Below, piece after piece: positions 16,301-24,209 of a stretch of 52,551 bases of DNA. The first letter of the stretch is position 1, and every line of letters begins with the position of its first letter. Origin of the DNA: JAGORM01 sp050255815 (GTDB lineage Bacteria > Patescibacteriota > Microgenomatia > Levybacterales > GWA1-39-11); assembly GCA_050255815.1 (NCBI GenBank), contig JBLMVJ010000048.1, positions 1 to 52,551 on the forward strand, in the 5' to 3' direction. The notes beneath the pieces were generated by a model. It was not told the DNA's origin, ran no database searches, and was given only the letters and a program-made list of their open reading frames with translations. The position numbers and the translations under genes were made by a program.

Positions 16301-17132
16301 GTGCACCGGTCTCAACTTCAAAGAACAAAGGGATATCATATTCAATAAGCCTGACGTATTCTTCTTCTGAAAGGACGTTCCAAAGCTTCAAGCCTTTTAC
16401 TATGTCTGAAACCCTGGTGAAGATTTCTTCAGTCCGCTCAGATTCTGCGGTAAGCCTCTTGTCCAGAGCTATATTTTTCTGGCGGTACAAGACCTTAGTC
16501 TCTTCCAGGACCAGGTTTTTTTGCTCATCTTTGAGGTCTTTTTCAATTTCAGCAAGCTTGTCAGCTTCTTCTTTTGCTAATGCTTCCTTTTCCTCTGCTA
16601 CCTGTTCTTTAATTTTTTCCAGTCTCTTTTCTTTCAATTCTGCCAGAACTTTCTGTGCTTCTTTTCTTTTTTCCTCATCAATCTCAGTAACCAAATAAGA
16701 AGCAAAGTACACAACTGACTCCAGCTCTTTCTGTGAAATATCCAAAAGAGTTGAAAGTTTTGAAGGGGTACCCTTAGAGAACCACACATGGACAACCGGA
16801 GTTGCCAGGTTAATGTGGCCCATTCTCTCACGGCGTACTCTGGAATACGTTACTTCTACTCCGCAGCGGTCACAAACAATACCCTTATATCTGATTCTCT
16901 TGTACTTTCCGCAGTAACACTCAAAGTCTTTTGTAGGACCAAATATTCTTTCATCAAAAAGTCCATCCTTTTCCGGCCTGTAGGTCCGGTAATTGATAGT
17001 TTCAGGCTTAACTACCTCACCGTAGGACAAATCTTTGATAGTATCAGGATCAGCCACCAGGATTTTAAGACCCTTAAAGTCCGAAATATTTATTGCGTCA
17101 AATTTTTTCTCGCGTCTTTTTTTGCCGTCCAT
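13344..17132 (-). CDS. rpoC: RNA polymerase beta' subunit
   Basis: The beta' subunit, 1262 residues. The N-terminal zinc motif CYCGKYKRIRY...CDRCG lies near residues 71-88. A Lys/Glu-rich stretch follows at about 150-215. The catalytic NADFDGDQM motif, with the three Mg-binding aspartates, is near 515-525. The second zinc site uses CGTTEG and CTLKYGICAHCYG. Trigger-loop and bridge-helix regions are present (GEPGTQLTMR). It is co-transcribed with rpoB, with the element-A stem-loop in the 97-nt gap. The C-terminus is a short acidic/Gln-rich tail. Confidence 0.99.
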   Translation of the reverse strand: MDGKKRREKKFDAINISDFKGLKILVADPDTIKDLSYGEVVKPETINYRTYRPEKDGLFDERIFGPTKDFECYCGKYKRIRYKGIVCDRCGVEVTYSRVRRERMGHINLATPVVHVWFSKGTPSKLSTLLDISQKELESVVYFASYLVTEIDEEKRKEAQKVLAELKEKRLEKIKEQVAEEKEALAKEEADKLAEIEKDLKDEQKNLVLEETKVLYRQKNIALDKRLTAESERTEEIFTRVSDIVKGLKLWNVLSEEEYVRLIEYDIPLFFEVETGAQAVLTAIESIDVQKLVGELREEIHKSSGQKELKLLKRLHLYESIYKAGFKPASLILRILPVLPPDLRPMVQLNGGRFATSDLNDLYRRVINRNNRLKHLISLGAPEIILRNEKRMLQEAVDYLIDTSIRTSTTQRQFKSLSDILRGKQGRFRKNLLGKRVDYSGRSVIIVGPELTLNQCGLPKEMALELFKPFVIREVITRGLTTPNAKAAKRYIEKRPPEVFDILEEITKNHPVLLNRAPTLHKLGIQAFFPVLVEGSAIRIHPCVCAGYNADFDGDQMAIHVPLSSRAQEEAIALMMPEHNLLKPADGSPITLPNKEMALGVYYFTSVDERLRREVLPHFVNEEEALFAFTLKKVALREPIMVRINGKLIETSMGRLMFNAKLPEKLGYVNKEIKASTIKELVTRAMVDLSEDEVGRLIDSIKEIGFYSATISGISVSTFDLKMLPDKNKLIMEAEEKIKEIESEYQQGLITLSEQKRLMNNVWLETTEKIANLTWNLFGASDMVRIIAESGGARAGKDQIKQLAAMRGLIYDPLGRIVELPIKSNFREGLSIFEYVNSARGSRKGLTDSALKTADAGYLTRRLVDVTHDVIIREDDCGTTEGIEVDVAKNRENTTYLNNMLLGRVVSHDVGKGKNVIVAKGQPIDHDMLKAIIGEEAVEKVVVRTPLYCTLKYGICAHCYGWDMSSYKLADMGTPVGVIAAQSIGEPGTQLTMRVKHFGGVVMSDVTQGLPRVEELFEVRRPKNLAPVAEITGKVQINKMEDGFIIRVRNTKVKPVEEREYFVPLTASLLVEEGEEVIAGTRLCEGYLDPRDVLKVSGLQKAQEYLIAEVQNVYESQGISIHYKHFETITRKMSDKVMIETTGDTALLPGDLVSKVRFEEENASVISEGGEPASARETILGVTKAALVTDSWLSAASFQETTQVLTDAALEGREDNLIGLKENVIVGRLIPVREDFMDGNAQIAAAEPEQAIIAEPQEVPQA

Positions 17133-17174
17133 ACTTAAAAACTACTCTAGGATTTAACAATAAATGTTTTTAAG

Positions 17175-17228
17175 TATATGTTGAGTCTCTGGCAAGCCCG
17201 AAAGGGCGCGCCAAGAGTTAAACATATA
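17175..17228 (-). promoter_or_regulatory. element A copy 2: stem-loop between rpoB and rpoC
   Basis: On the minus strand TATATGTT-TAA-CTC-T-TGGC-GC-GCCC-TTTC-GGGC-TT-GCCA-GAG-ACTC-AACATATA. It has the same plan as the fusA and nusA copies: outer stem, asymmetric internal loop, CTC/GAG and TGGC/GCCA helices with a bulged U, and an apical stem. The outer stem differs (TATATGTT rather than TATACCG) but keeps pairing, which is covariation. The apical loop would be GAAA on the plus strand, so the active strand is not certain. It begins 8 nt after the rpoB stop. Confidence 0.75.
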
Positions 17229-17236
17229 TTTTTTAC

Positions 17237-20200
17237 CTAGTTAGCTTCCTCCCCCTCTCCTTTTTCAATATTTTCTAATTCTGCATCCATAGGATGAATA
17301 TCTTCCAGGTTTTCTTCTGACTCTGAAGTTGCAACATCTTTTACTACTGAATCCTCTGTTACATCAATATCCAATGTTTCTGTTGCTTCAGCCAGGTCTG
17401 AAACTTCCTGCTGAACTTTTTCTTCTGCAACCAGCTCTTCTTCTGTTTCTTCTTCAACCGGTGCAACTACTGCTTCAGTTGGTTGGACCAGCATTCCTAA
17501 GGATTCAAGCTCTCTAATCAAAACCTTAAATGATTCAGGGACTTTTGGTGTAGGGATATCAGATCCTTTAATAATAGCTTCAAATGCCTTTGCGCGCCCT
17601 GCAACATCATCTGATTTGGTAGTCAACATTTCCTGCAGTGTGTATGCTGCCCTGTGTGATTCCAAAGCCCAGACTTCCATTTCTCCCAACCGCTGTCCTC
17701 CCATTTGAGCTTTTCCTCCCAAAGGCTGCTGGGTAACCAGAGAGTATGGCCCGGTAGAACGCGCATGTGCCTTATCCTCAACCATGTGGATAAGTTTCAT
17801 GATGTATCCAATTCCTACCACTACATCATTCTCATATGCGTCTCCGGTCCTGGCGTCAAATAATTTTACTTTTCCGGTTGCCGGGAGTCCGGCTTTCTTC
17901 AACAGGTCAAAAAGTCTATCTTCCGGCTGTTTTTCAAACACCGGCATAGCAATTTTCATGTTTAACCTTCTTGCTGCCCACCCAACATGCGCTTCAAGAA
18001 GCTGTCCCAGATTCATACGGGACAACACGGAAATTGGAGAGATAATTATATCAACTGGCGTGCCATCTTCCAAGTAGGGCATGTCGGATTCAGGAACAAT
18101 CTTAGAAATAACACCCTTATTTCCATGACGTCCGGCCAGCTTATCTCCCACAACTACGTGCCTCATCTGTGCTACCTCAATAAGGATCTTGCGGATAGTG
18201 CCCGGCTCCAGCTCATCACCCTTTTCGCGGTCCAGTATCTGCACATTAATAACAATCCCGTGCTCACCATGAGGCATTCTTAGGGAAGTATCACGGACTT
18301 CACGTGCTTTTTCTCCAAAGATAGCACGCAAAAGCCTTTCCTCTGCGGTAAGTTCTGTCTCACCCTTTGGTGCAATCTTTCCAACCAGAATATCCCCCGG
18401 TCCTACTTCTGAGCCTACCACAACCACTCCGTCTTCATCCAGATACGCCAGATCTTCTTCCGCAACATTTGGGATATCACGGGTTGTTTCTTCAGGGCCT
18501 AATTTAGTATCAACCACGGTTGCTTCATATTTTTCAATATGGATTGAGGTTAATGCATCATCTTTTACCAGCTTGTCTGAGATAACAATACCGTCTTCAT
18601 ATCCAAGACCGTCAAAAGATGCATATGCAATAACCAGATTCTTTCCCAAAGCCAATTCTCCCATGTCAGAAGCCGGCCCATCAATCATAACATCACCTTT
18701 TTTCAACTTCTGTCCCACCCTAACTACCGGCCTTTGGGAGAAGAAGGTGTTTTGCGCTGTCCTCTTGAATTTATCTATAATGTACGTTTCTTCTTCATTT
18801 TTACCACTTCCCTTAATGGTTAATTTGCTTGCATCAACAAAAGTGACTTCCGCATCAAACGGAGCCTTTACCACGCGGCTCATGGCCTCAGAAACAGATG
18901 CTTCCATTCCGGTTCCCACTACCGGGCTTTCTGTCTTTACTAACGGTACGGCCTGACACTGCATGTGGGTTCCCATAAGAGCACGGTTTGCTTCATCATG
19001 GTCAACAAACGGAATCAAGGAAGCGCTGGTTCCAACCACCTGGCGTGGAACTACGTCAATTAACTCAACCTTTTCAGCTTCAACTTCCAGGTATTCCCCA
19101 TTAATTCTTGCAGGGATCAAATCATCTACTATATATCCATTCTCATCAACGGCAATATCAGCATGTGTAATATACCTTTCAGACTCCTGGTCAGCATCCA
19201 AATAGATTATCTCATTGGTTACTTTCACTTTTGTCTTAGAGCCCTTTTTTTCCTTCTCCAGTTTTCTATATGGAGCTTCCAGGAATCCGTATTCATTTAC
19301 CCGGGTGTACAACGCAAGATACGTCACGAGTCCAATATTAGGACCTTCAGGAGACCTGACCGGACAAATCCTGCTGTACTGTGATGCATTAATGTCACGG
19401 ATGGAGAATGATGCGCGCTCACGTGAAATTCCTCCGGTTCCCATGACGGTAAGACGGCGCAGGTTATCAATTTCCGCAAGGGGATTTGTCTGGTCTAAAA
19501 TAGCGGAGAGCTGGGAAGTCCTAAAGAATTCATTAATTGCAGCTATGATAGGATGTGCATTAATAAAGTGTGAAGGTGAAAATTCTTCTTCAGTTGAAGC
19601 CAAAGACATTTTTTCTTTAATAATTCTTTCCAGTCTTAAAGCACCAACCCTGAATGCGGTTGTCTGGACTAATTCCCCTACGGAGCGGACGCGGCGGTTG
19701 GCCAAATGGTCAATATCATCAACCTTTCCTTTTCCTTCAGCAAGCCCTATCAGGTAAGAAATGATCCCAATAATATCATCCATGGTAAGGGTCGCCACTT
19801 CCTGTTCTCTGAAGTTAGGAAGATGGTTTAACTTCTTATTAATCTTATAGCGGCCTACTTTAGAAAGGTCATAGCGGCGTCTGTCATAGAACAGATCTCT
19901 GAAGTTCTGGCGGATAGTATCTACCACAACTGGCTCTCCAGGGTTCATTTTCTTAAAGATTTCAATCAACGCATCAGTTTCACCGCGGGTTTCATCTTTC
20001 TCCAGGGTATTTTTAATGTATTTTTCTGCTTCTTCAATTCCTTTAAATTTCTCATAAATATTATCAGTTCCTTCTAACCCGAGGGCTTTCAAAAATACTG
20101 AGGCTAAGAACTTCTTTCTGCGGTCAATTCTGACCACAACCATATCAGTTCTGGTAGTAGAAAACTCTAACCAGGATCCATGGACGGGACGAAGTTCTGC

Positions 20201-20698
20201 GGTGTAGAGGGTTTTTCCGGTAATTGGGTCTTCTGTCGCGGTGAAAAATACCCCCGGGGACCTTACAATCTGGTTAACAATAACACGTTCTATTCCGTTC
20301 ACCATAAAGGTTCCACGGTCAGTCATCTTTGGAACTTCTCCCAAGAATACGTCCTGGTTTACGCGCTTGCCGGTTTTTTTGTTAACGAGTGTTGCTTCTA
20401 CAACTAATGGAGAAAAATAAGTGAGGCCTTTTTTGAGTGCTAATTCTTCCGTGATTTTAGGATTTCCTAATTTGTAGTCACCTAAATGAAGCTCCCAGTT
20501 TTTTCCGGTAAAGTCTTCAATAGGAGAAATCTCAGCAATAACTTCTTTTATACCTTCATCAATAAACCATTGGTATGATTCTTTTTGTATGGAGATTAAA
20601 TCAAGCTCCGGAAGTCCCTTATAAGACTTGCCCCAGTACGCTCGCTTCACCTCTGCCACTGAAGTCGATTGTGTTGTATTATTCAATTTTTTCGCCAT
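17237..20698 (-). CDS. rpoB: RNA polymerase beta subunit
   Basis: The beta subunit, 1153 residues. The rifampicin-pocket region is recognisable near residues 390-460 (SQLSAILDQTNPLAEIDNLR, RRLTVMGTGG). The active-site segments GRHGNKGVISKI and the C-terminal clamp region GGKAQMGGQRLGEMEVWALE are present. The last 75 or so residues form an acidic, Glu/Val-rich tail that is not part of the core fold. It is the first gene of rpoB-rpoC, with a strong promoter, a short 5' leader and a terminator-like hairpin upstream. AAGGCGAGAA before the ATG is a weak Shine-Dalgarno. Confidence 0.99.
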   Translation of the reverse strand: MAKKLNNTTQSTSVAEVKRAYWGKSYKGLPELDLISIQKESYQWFIDEGIKEVIAEISPIEDFTGKNWELHLGDYKLGNPKITEELALKKGLTYFSPLVVEATLVNKKTGKRVNQDVFLGEVPKMTDRGTFMVNGIERVIVNQIVRSPGVFFTATEDPITGKTLYTAELRPVHGSWLEFSTTRTDMVVVRIDRRKKFLASVFLKALGLEGTDNIYEKFKGIEEAEKYIKNTLEKDETRGETDALIEIFKKMNPGEPVVVDTIRQNFRDLFYDRRRYDLSKVGRYKINKKLNHLPNFREQEVATLTMDDIIGIISYLIGLAEGKGKVDDIDHLANRRVRSVGELVQTTAFRVGALRLERIIKEKMSLASTEEEFSPSHFINAHPIIAAINEFFRTSQLSAILDQTNPLAEIDNLRRLTVMGTGGISRERASFSIRDINASQYSRICPVRSPEGPNIGLVTYLALYTRVNEYGFLEAPYRKLEKEKKGSKTKVKVTNEIIYLDADQESERYITHADIAVDENGYIVDDLIPARINGEYLEVEAEKVELIDVVPRQVVGTSASLIPFVDHDEANRALMGTHMQCQAVPLVKTESPVVGTGMEASVSEAMSRVVKAPFDAEVTFVDASKLTIKGSGKNEEETYIIDKFKRTAQNTFFSQRPVVRVGQKLKKGDVMIDGPASDMGELALGKNLVIAYASFDGLGYEDGIVISDKLVKDDALTSIHIEKYEATVVDTKLGPEETTRDIPNVAEEDLAYLDEDGVVVVGSEVGPGDILVGKIAPKGETELTAEERLLRAIFGEKAREVRDTSLRMPHGEHGIVINVQILDREKGDELEPGTIRKILIEVAQMRHVVVGDKLAGRHGNKGVISKIVPESDMPYLEDGTPVDIIISPISVLSRMNLGQLLEAHVGWAARRLNMKIAMPVFEKQPEDRLFDLLKKAGLPATGKVKLFDARTGDAYENDVVVGIGYIMKLIHMVEDKAHARSTGPYSLVTQQPLGGKAQMGGQRLGEMEVWALESHRAAYTLQEMLTTKSDDVAGRAKAFEAIIKGSDIPTPKVPESFKVLIRELESLGMLVQPTEAVVAPVEEETEEELVAEEKVQQEVSDLAEATETLDIDVTEDSVVKDVATSESEENLEDIHPMDAELENIEKGEGEEAN

Positions 20699-20745
20699 TT
20701 CTCGCCTTGGAATGTTGTAAAAGAAGGAAACCCCTTTTTAAACGC

Positions 20746-20774
20746 AAAAAACAACAGGAGGTAAATCTACCCCT
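20746..20774 (-). terminator. promoter-proximal intrinsic terminator in the rpoB leader
   Basis: On the minus strand AGGGGTA (20768-20774) pairs with TACCTCCT (20756-20763) with one bulge and an ATTT-like loop, followed by GTTGTTTTTTG. It begins about 15 nt after the predicted transcription start, so it looks like an attenuator rather than the end of a gene. The only upstream minus gene is mltG, whose start lies at 21797 and whose stop lies at 20850, so it may also end mltG transcripts. Confidence 0.5.
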
Positions 20775-20795
20775 ATTTCTTATTTACGTTTTCTA

Positions 20796-20824
20796 TTTAT
20801 ACAACCTATATTAAATAAAGTCAA
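20796..20824 (-). promoter_or_regulatory. rpoB promoter
   Basis: On the minus strand TTGACT (20819-20824), a 17-bp spacer and TATAAA (20796-20801). The predicted start is near 20789, about 91 nt before the rpoB ATG. Confidence 0.7.
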
Positions 20825-20849
20825 GGGGGAATTTAGGAAAGATTTAGAC

Positions 20850-21797
20850 TCAGAGATATTTAGCAATATTCTGCTGGTGTTGGGAGAACGTTTCAGCAAA
20901 ATGCAGATGGCCTTTTTTATCAGAAACATAATATAAGTAATTTGTAGATGAAGGGTTAAGCGCAGCGTTTATAGAAGTAAGGCCCGGATTACTGATAGGG
21001 GTAGGCGGCAAACCCGGTGAGGTATATAAATTATATGGAGAATCCAGCTCCAGGTCAGCAGGAGTCAGGTTCTTTTTCCACCAGGAACCGTTAGGCTGCT
21101 TTCCTAATCCATATTGAACTGAGGCATCTATATCCAGCTTCATCCCAATTTTGAGGCGGTTATGGATCACTGAAGAAACCAGCATCCGGTCTGAATCAAA
21201 TAATGCTTCCCGTTCTATCAAAGATGCTATAGTTAATGTTTTCTCTAGAGTTGCATCTTCAGGAGTAATTCCTGCCTCCCGGATTTTTTTGTCAAAGTTA
21301 GTTTTAAAAATTGAAAGAACGGTTTCAATAGTTGCATCACGGGGAATTAAATAGGTATCAGGGAATAGTTTTCCTTCTTCTGCTTCCAACTCTGTACGCC
21401 ATACTTCTTCATATGAAGGTATTTTCTTTTGCAAGGCATCTGCTATCTCATCTGCCCTCATTCCCTCCGGAATAGTCACCCAAATATCCACCGTTCCATG
21501 GGATAAAGAGTCCAGTATTTTCTGTAAATTCATGGAAGGGGAAAGTTTATAGTCTCCTGCCTGGATAGCATTATCCTTCCCTTCTTTTTTAACTAATATG
21601 AAGAACGCAATGGGGTCATTAATAAGACCTTCTTTCTTCAAGTTGCTTGCTACGGCCCGCACTCCCGCACCTTTTTCTACCACAAAAACTTTTTCACTTT
21701 TATCCTGAGGATTTACCGGCGCATTCCCATGGTTCCACCACCCCAGACCAACTATAATGAGTACTACTAATACTATGAGGACTGCAACTTTTCTCAT
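20850..21797 (-). CDS. mltG: endolytic murein transglycosylase MltG
   Basis: A 315-residue membrane-anchored lytic transglycosylase of the YceG/MltG family, which cuts nascent glycan strands and is thought to set their length. An N-terminal signal anchor (about 4-20) is followed by a LysM-like domain (VFVVEKGAGVRAVASNL). The catalytic core has IPEG (109-112), LFPDTY (about 144-149), the catalytic Glu195 in ASLIERE and the YNLYTSPGLPPTPISNPG segment. It is the first envelope gene downstream of the AMP phosphorylase cluster but has its own leaderless-type promoter. It ends about 50 nt before the rpoB promoter. Confidence 0.95.
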   Translation of the reverse strand: MRKVAVLIVLVVLIIVGLGWWNHGNAPVNPQDKSEKVFVVEKGAGVRAVASNLKKEGLINDPIAFFILVKKEGKDNAIQAGDYKLSPSMNLQKILDSLSHGTVDIWVTIPEGMRADEIADALQKKIPSYEEVWRTELEAEEGKLFPDTYLIPRDATIETVLSIFKTNFDKKIREAGITPEDATLEKTLTIASLIEREALFDSDRMLVSSVIHNRLKIGMKLDIDASVQYGLGKQPNGSWWKKNLTPADLELDSPYNLYTSPGLPPTPISNPGLTSINAALNPSSTNYLYYVSDKKGHLHFAETFSQHQQNIAKYL

Positions 21798-21804
21798 GGA
21801 GAAT

Positions 21805-21813
21805 ATTGTAGCA
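21805..21813 (-). promoter_or_regulatory. extended -10 of mltG, leaderless type
   Basis: On the minus strand TGCTACAAT, an extended -10 element, with 7 nt to the ATG at 21797. Confidence 0.5.
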
Positions 21814-21871
21814 GAAAAATCAAAACAATTCTAAACCGTTGATGGTTCCTGCTTCCTTTGAGGAATGGTAC

Positions 21872-23125
21872 CTAGGAAATCTCATACAGGGGGAAGAGTT
21901 TATGGCTATCTTTTGCTTCATTCACGCGGTATTCCGTATCCGCATATAGCACGGCAAGCTCTTCATTTGCATGTACTTTGTCCCCCAGCCTTTTTTTCAG
22001 CACCAGCCCACAGTCTTTATCCTGAGGGGCCCCTAAAATTTTTGCAATAGTAGTAATATTTCTGTTTTCTACTAATGTTATGGTCCCGCTTTTCTCTGCC
22101 CTCACAAATCCATGGTGCTTTGCCGGACGCAGATCCGCAGAAGACACAAAAGGATCCCCACCCTGTGCCTCTATTATTTCCTTCATTTTCTCATGCGCCT
22201 GTCCTGACTCTAAAATGTGACTTGCCCAGGCTTCACCGTTTTCAAATCCTTTTGGTTTTTCTCCTTCTAGGCATAAATCAAGCAGAATTCCTGCGAGTTG
22301 AAGAGACCTTTCCTCAAGCGGTAGCGGCCGGTCTGCAGTTTGCTCCAATACCTTCAAAGCATCACGTGCTTCCAAAAGCGGCCCTATCCCTACGCCAGCC
22401 GGCTCATCAACCTTATGGATGAACGTTTCCAGATGGATTTTAAACCTGCGGGCCAGGTATTTAAATTTATCTGACAAAACATCAACTTCTTCTTTGGTAT
22501 GTACTTTTACGGTCTTTCCATACGGCAAATCTATTACCACATGGGTAGAACCAAATGCTATCTTTTTTGCCATTACTGAAACCAGCACTTTATCAAAACT
22601 TTCAAAAACTAACGGTTCTTCAACATGAATGATCTCATCATCTGCAGGCGCAATTTTAAAACTGCCGCCCCATACTATGCATCCTTTTGTTTTTTCTATG
22701 ATTTTTTCTATTTGGGCTTTGGTAAATGTAACCTTTGCTAAAACCTCCATACAGTCTGCAGTCCCGGCAGGGGTAGTAATGGCGCGTGAAGAACTTTTTG
22801 GGATAGAAAAGCCGGCAGCGGCTATAATAGGCACCACTATCATGGTAGCCCGCGTGCCCGGGGTACCACCTATGGAGTGTTTATCTGCAATGATACCGGG
22901 AAACGTGAGTTTTTCCCCTGTTTCCACCATGGCCTTAGTCAGATAATAAATTTCTTCATTTGAAAATCCTTTAGAATAGCCGGAGGCAACAAAGTACGTA
23001 GTTAAAATATCACCCAGCCTGTCTTTTGCAATCTCATCCATGATGGCATAGATTTCCCTATAGGAAAGCTTCTTGCCAATTAATTTTTTTTGTATAGCCT
23101 TTAAGGCGAGATTTTTTTCCTCCAC
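21872..23125 (-). CDS. AMP phosphorylase / thymidine phosphorylase family
   Basis: A 417-residue nucleoside/nucleotide phosphorylase. The phosphate-binding segment is DKHSIGGTPGTR (81-92), close to the AMP phosphorylase type (KHSIGGxPG) rather than KHSTGGVGD of thymidine phosphorylase. SSSRAITTPAGTADCMEVL (111-129) is typical of the same group. It would convert AMP and phosphate to adenine and ribose-1,5-bisphosphate, the first step of the AMP-to-RuBisCO route of archaea and some CPR. The later enzymes are not in this window. The start is a GTG. The usual N-terminal extension of about 85 residues in archaeal AMP phosphorylases is absent, so specificity remains an inference. Confidence 0.8.
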   Translation of the reverse strand: MEEKNLALKAIQKKLIGKKLSYREIYAIMDEIAKDRLGDILTTYFVASGYSKGFSNEEIYYLTKAMVETGEKLTFPGIIADKHSIGGTPGTRATMIVVPIIAAAGFSIPKSSSRAITTPAGTADCMEVLAKVTFTKAQIEKIIEKTKGCIVWGGSFKIAPADDEIIHVEEPLVFESFDKVLVSVMAKKIAFGSTHVVIDLPYGKTVKVHTKEEVDVLSDKFKYLARRFKIHLETFIHKVDEPAGVGIGPLLEARDALKVLEQTADRPLPLEERSLQLAGILLDLCLEGEKPKGFENGEAWASHILESGQAHEKMKEIIEAQGGDPFVSSADLRPAKHHGFVRAEKSGTITLVENRNITTIAKILGAPQDKDCGLVLKKRLGDKVHANEELAVLYADTEYRVNEAKDSHKLFPLYEIS

Positions 23126-23163
23126 CGTTTTTTAAATGTTTATTTTAGTTCTCAAGAGCTTTT

Positions 23164-23190
23164 GGTACTCTTGGTACCCTTGGTACCCTT
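23164..23190. repeat. three tandem 9-bp units
   Basis: GGTACTCTT, GGTACCCTT and GGTACCCTT in tandem in the 72-nt gap after the 81-aa gene. The short array is probably slippage-prone spacer sequence. I see no promoter or hairpin tied to it. Confidence 0.7.
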
Positions 23191-23197
23191 GACCGCT

Positions 23198-23443
23198 TTA
23201 TCCCTTAAACTGTTCCATTGCCATGCGTACAATTCCGCGTAAGACTTTAATGATTTCATAAACAATAAAGTTAATCAAGCTATAAATGTACGGCCAAATT
23301 TGCCGCAAATAATACTGAAAACCATCCCACCATTTTTTAAACCTAGAACCGGTACTTTGCGCATTGGGATCAAACTCACTCTGTGCAAAATAACCTGAGG
23401 CAGACTGCGGTGCTTGTGTTGGTTGGTTTTGATTAGGATCCAT
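23198..23443 (-). CDS. small membrane protein, 81 aa
   Basis: An unrecognised protein with a Pro/Gln/Asn-rich N-terminal half (about 1-32) and one hydrophobic segment near residues 50-70 (IYSLINFIVYEIIKV) followed by an amphipathic basic end. Its ATG begins one nucleotide after the sortase stop (TAA-A-ATG), which indicates translational coupling. It may be an accessory or cargo-anchoring part of the sortase cluster, but that rests on position only. Confidence 0.65.
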   Translation of the reverse strand: MDPNQNQPTQAPQSASGYFAQSEFDPNAQSTGSRFKKWWDGFQYYLRQIWPYIYSLINFIVYEIIKVLRGIVRMAMEQFKG

Positions 23444-23444
23444 T

Positions 23445-24209
23445 TTATTTATTCAGGGCAAGACCGGATAAGCCCATTCCCATAGGTTTCCCCACTTCTT
23501 CCAGCCGGGCACGTACTATCAAACGCTTCCAAATAGTGCCCGGTGGGGTGCAGGTTACTATAGTAATGTAGGAATGGTCATATGCCTGGGAAAAAATATT
23601 AGTATCCTCAGGTGAGGTTATAGTGACAGAAAAGATTTTATAGGTATATAACACTCCATTTACTTTAACCAAAATGTTGTCCCCGGACTTAATAGTATGC
23701 AGTGTTGCAAAAATAGTTTTGTAATTTTTAGGGTCAAACCATTGGGGAAGCGTGGAGTGGCCAAAAATAATGGCATTCCCATTTTGCCCGGGAATTGCAG
23801 TCCCGGCATATTGGATCAGGTGCCGGGCCAAATCATAATCTACCGTAGATACGGTTGCGTTATCAATATGCAAACTTGGGATAGAAAGTGAATACGTTGG
23901 GACAGAAGAATTATTTGAAACATGCAAGGTAGGATACCAGCTTCTTGCATCATATGAATTAATGGTAAGGTTGGCAATTCCCTGAGAAAGCAGACTGCCA
24001 AAACCACCGCCTACCATTTCATGTTTTGGCACCGGTATCTCCACTATGTCCGAAGAAAATCCAAAAAATATTTGGTACAAAAAAAGCGGGAAGAAAAAAT
24101 ACAGACAAACCAAAACACCTACCAGCGCCATACCCGCCCCTAAAAACCGCCTCATCCTTCTGGTAAATATTTTCTTCTTCTTAACAAAATAATAGGCAGC
24201 CATGGGCAA
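23445..24209 (-). CDS. sortase
   Basis: A 254-residue membrane-anchored sortase, the cysteine transpeptidase that links secreted proteins to the cell wall or to each other. An N-terminal basic stretch and membrane anchor (about 22-48) are followed by the catalytic domain (about 95-240). All three catalytic residues are visible: His151 in IIFGHST, Cys220 in TCTPPGT and Arg229 in KRLIVRA. The class resembles D/E. The start codon immediately follows the stop of the large membrane protein gene. No LPXTG-type substrate was found among the proteins of this window. Confidence 0.92.
   Translation of the reverse strand: MPMAAYYFVKKKKIFTRRMRRFLGAGMALVGVLVCLYFFFPLFLYQIFFGFSSDIVEIPVPKHEMVGGGFGSLLSQGIANLTINSYDARSWYPTLHVSNNSSVPTYSLSIPSLHIDNATVSTVDYDLARHLIQYAGTAIPGQNGNAIIFGHSTLPQWFDPKNYKTIFATLHTIKSGDNILVKVNGVLYTYKIFSVTITSPEDTNIFSQAYDHSYITIVTCTPPGTIWKRLIVRARLEEVGKPMGMGLSGLALNK

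Noticed and set aside
19215..19757. 180-codon plus-strand ORF opposite rpoB
   Set aside because: Antisense to conserved rpoB; composition is typical of a shadow frame.
23164..23190. Possible CRISPR-like or regulatory array
   Set aside because: Only three 9-bp units without spacers; no cas genes in the window. Simple tandem repeat.
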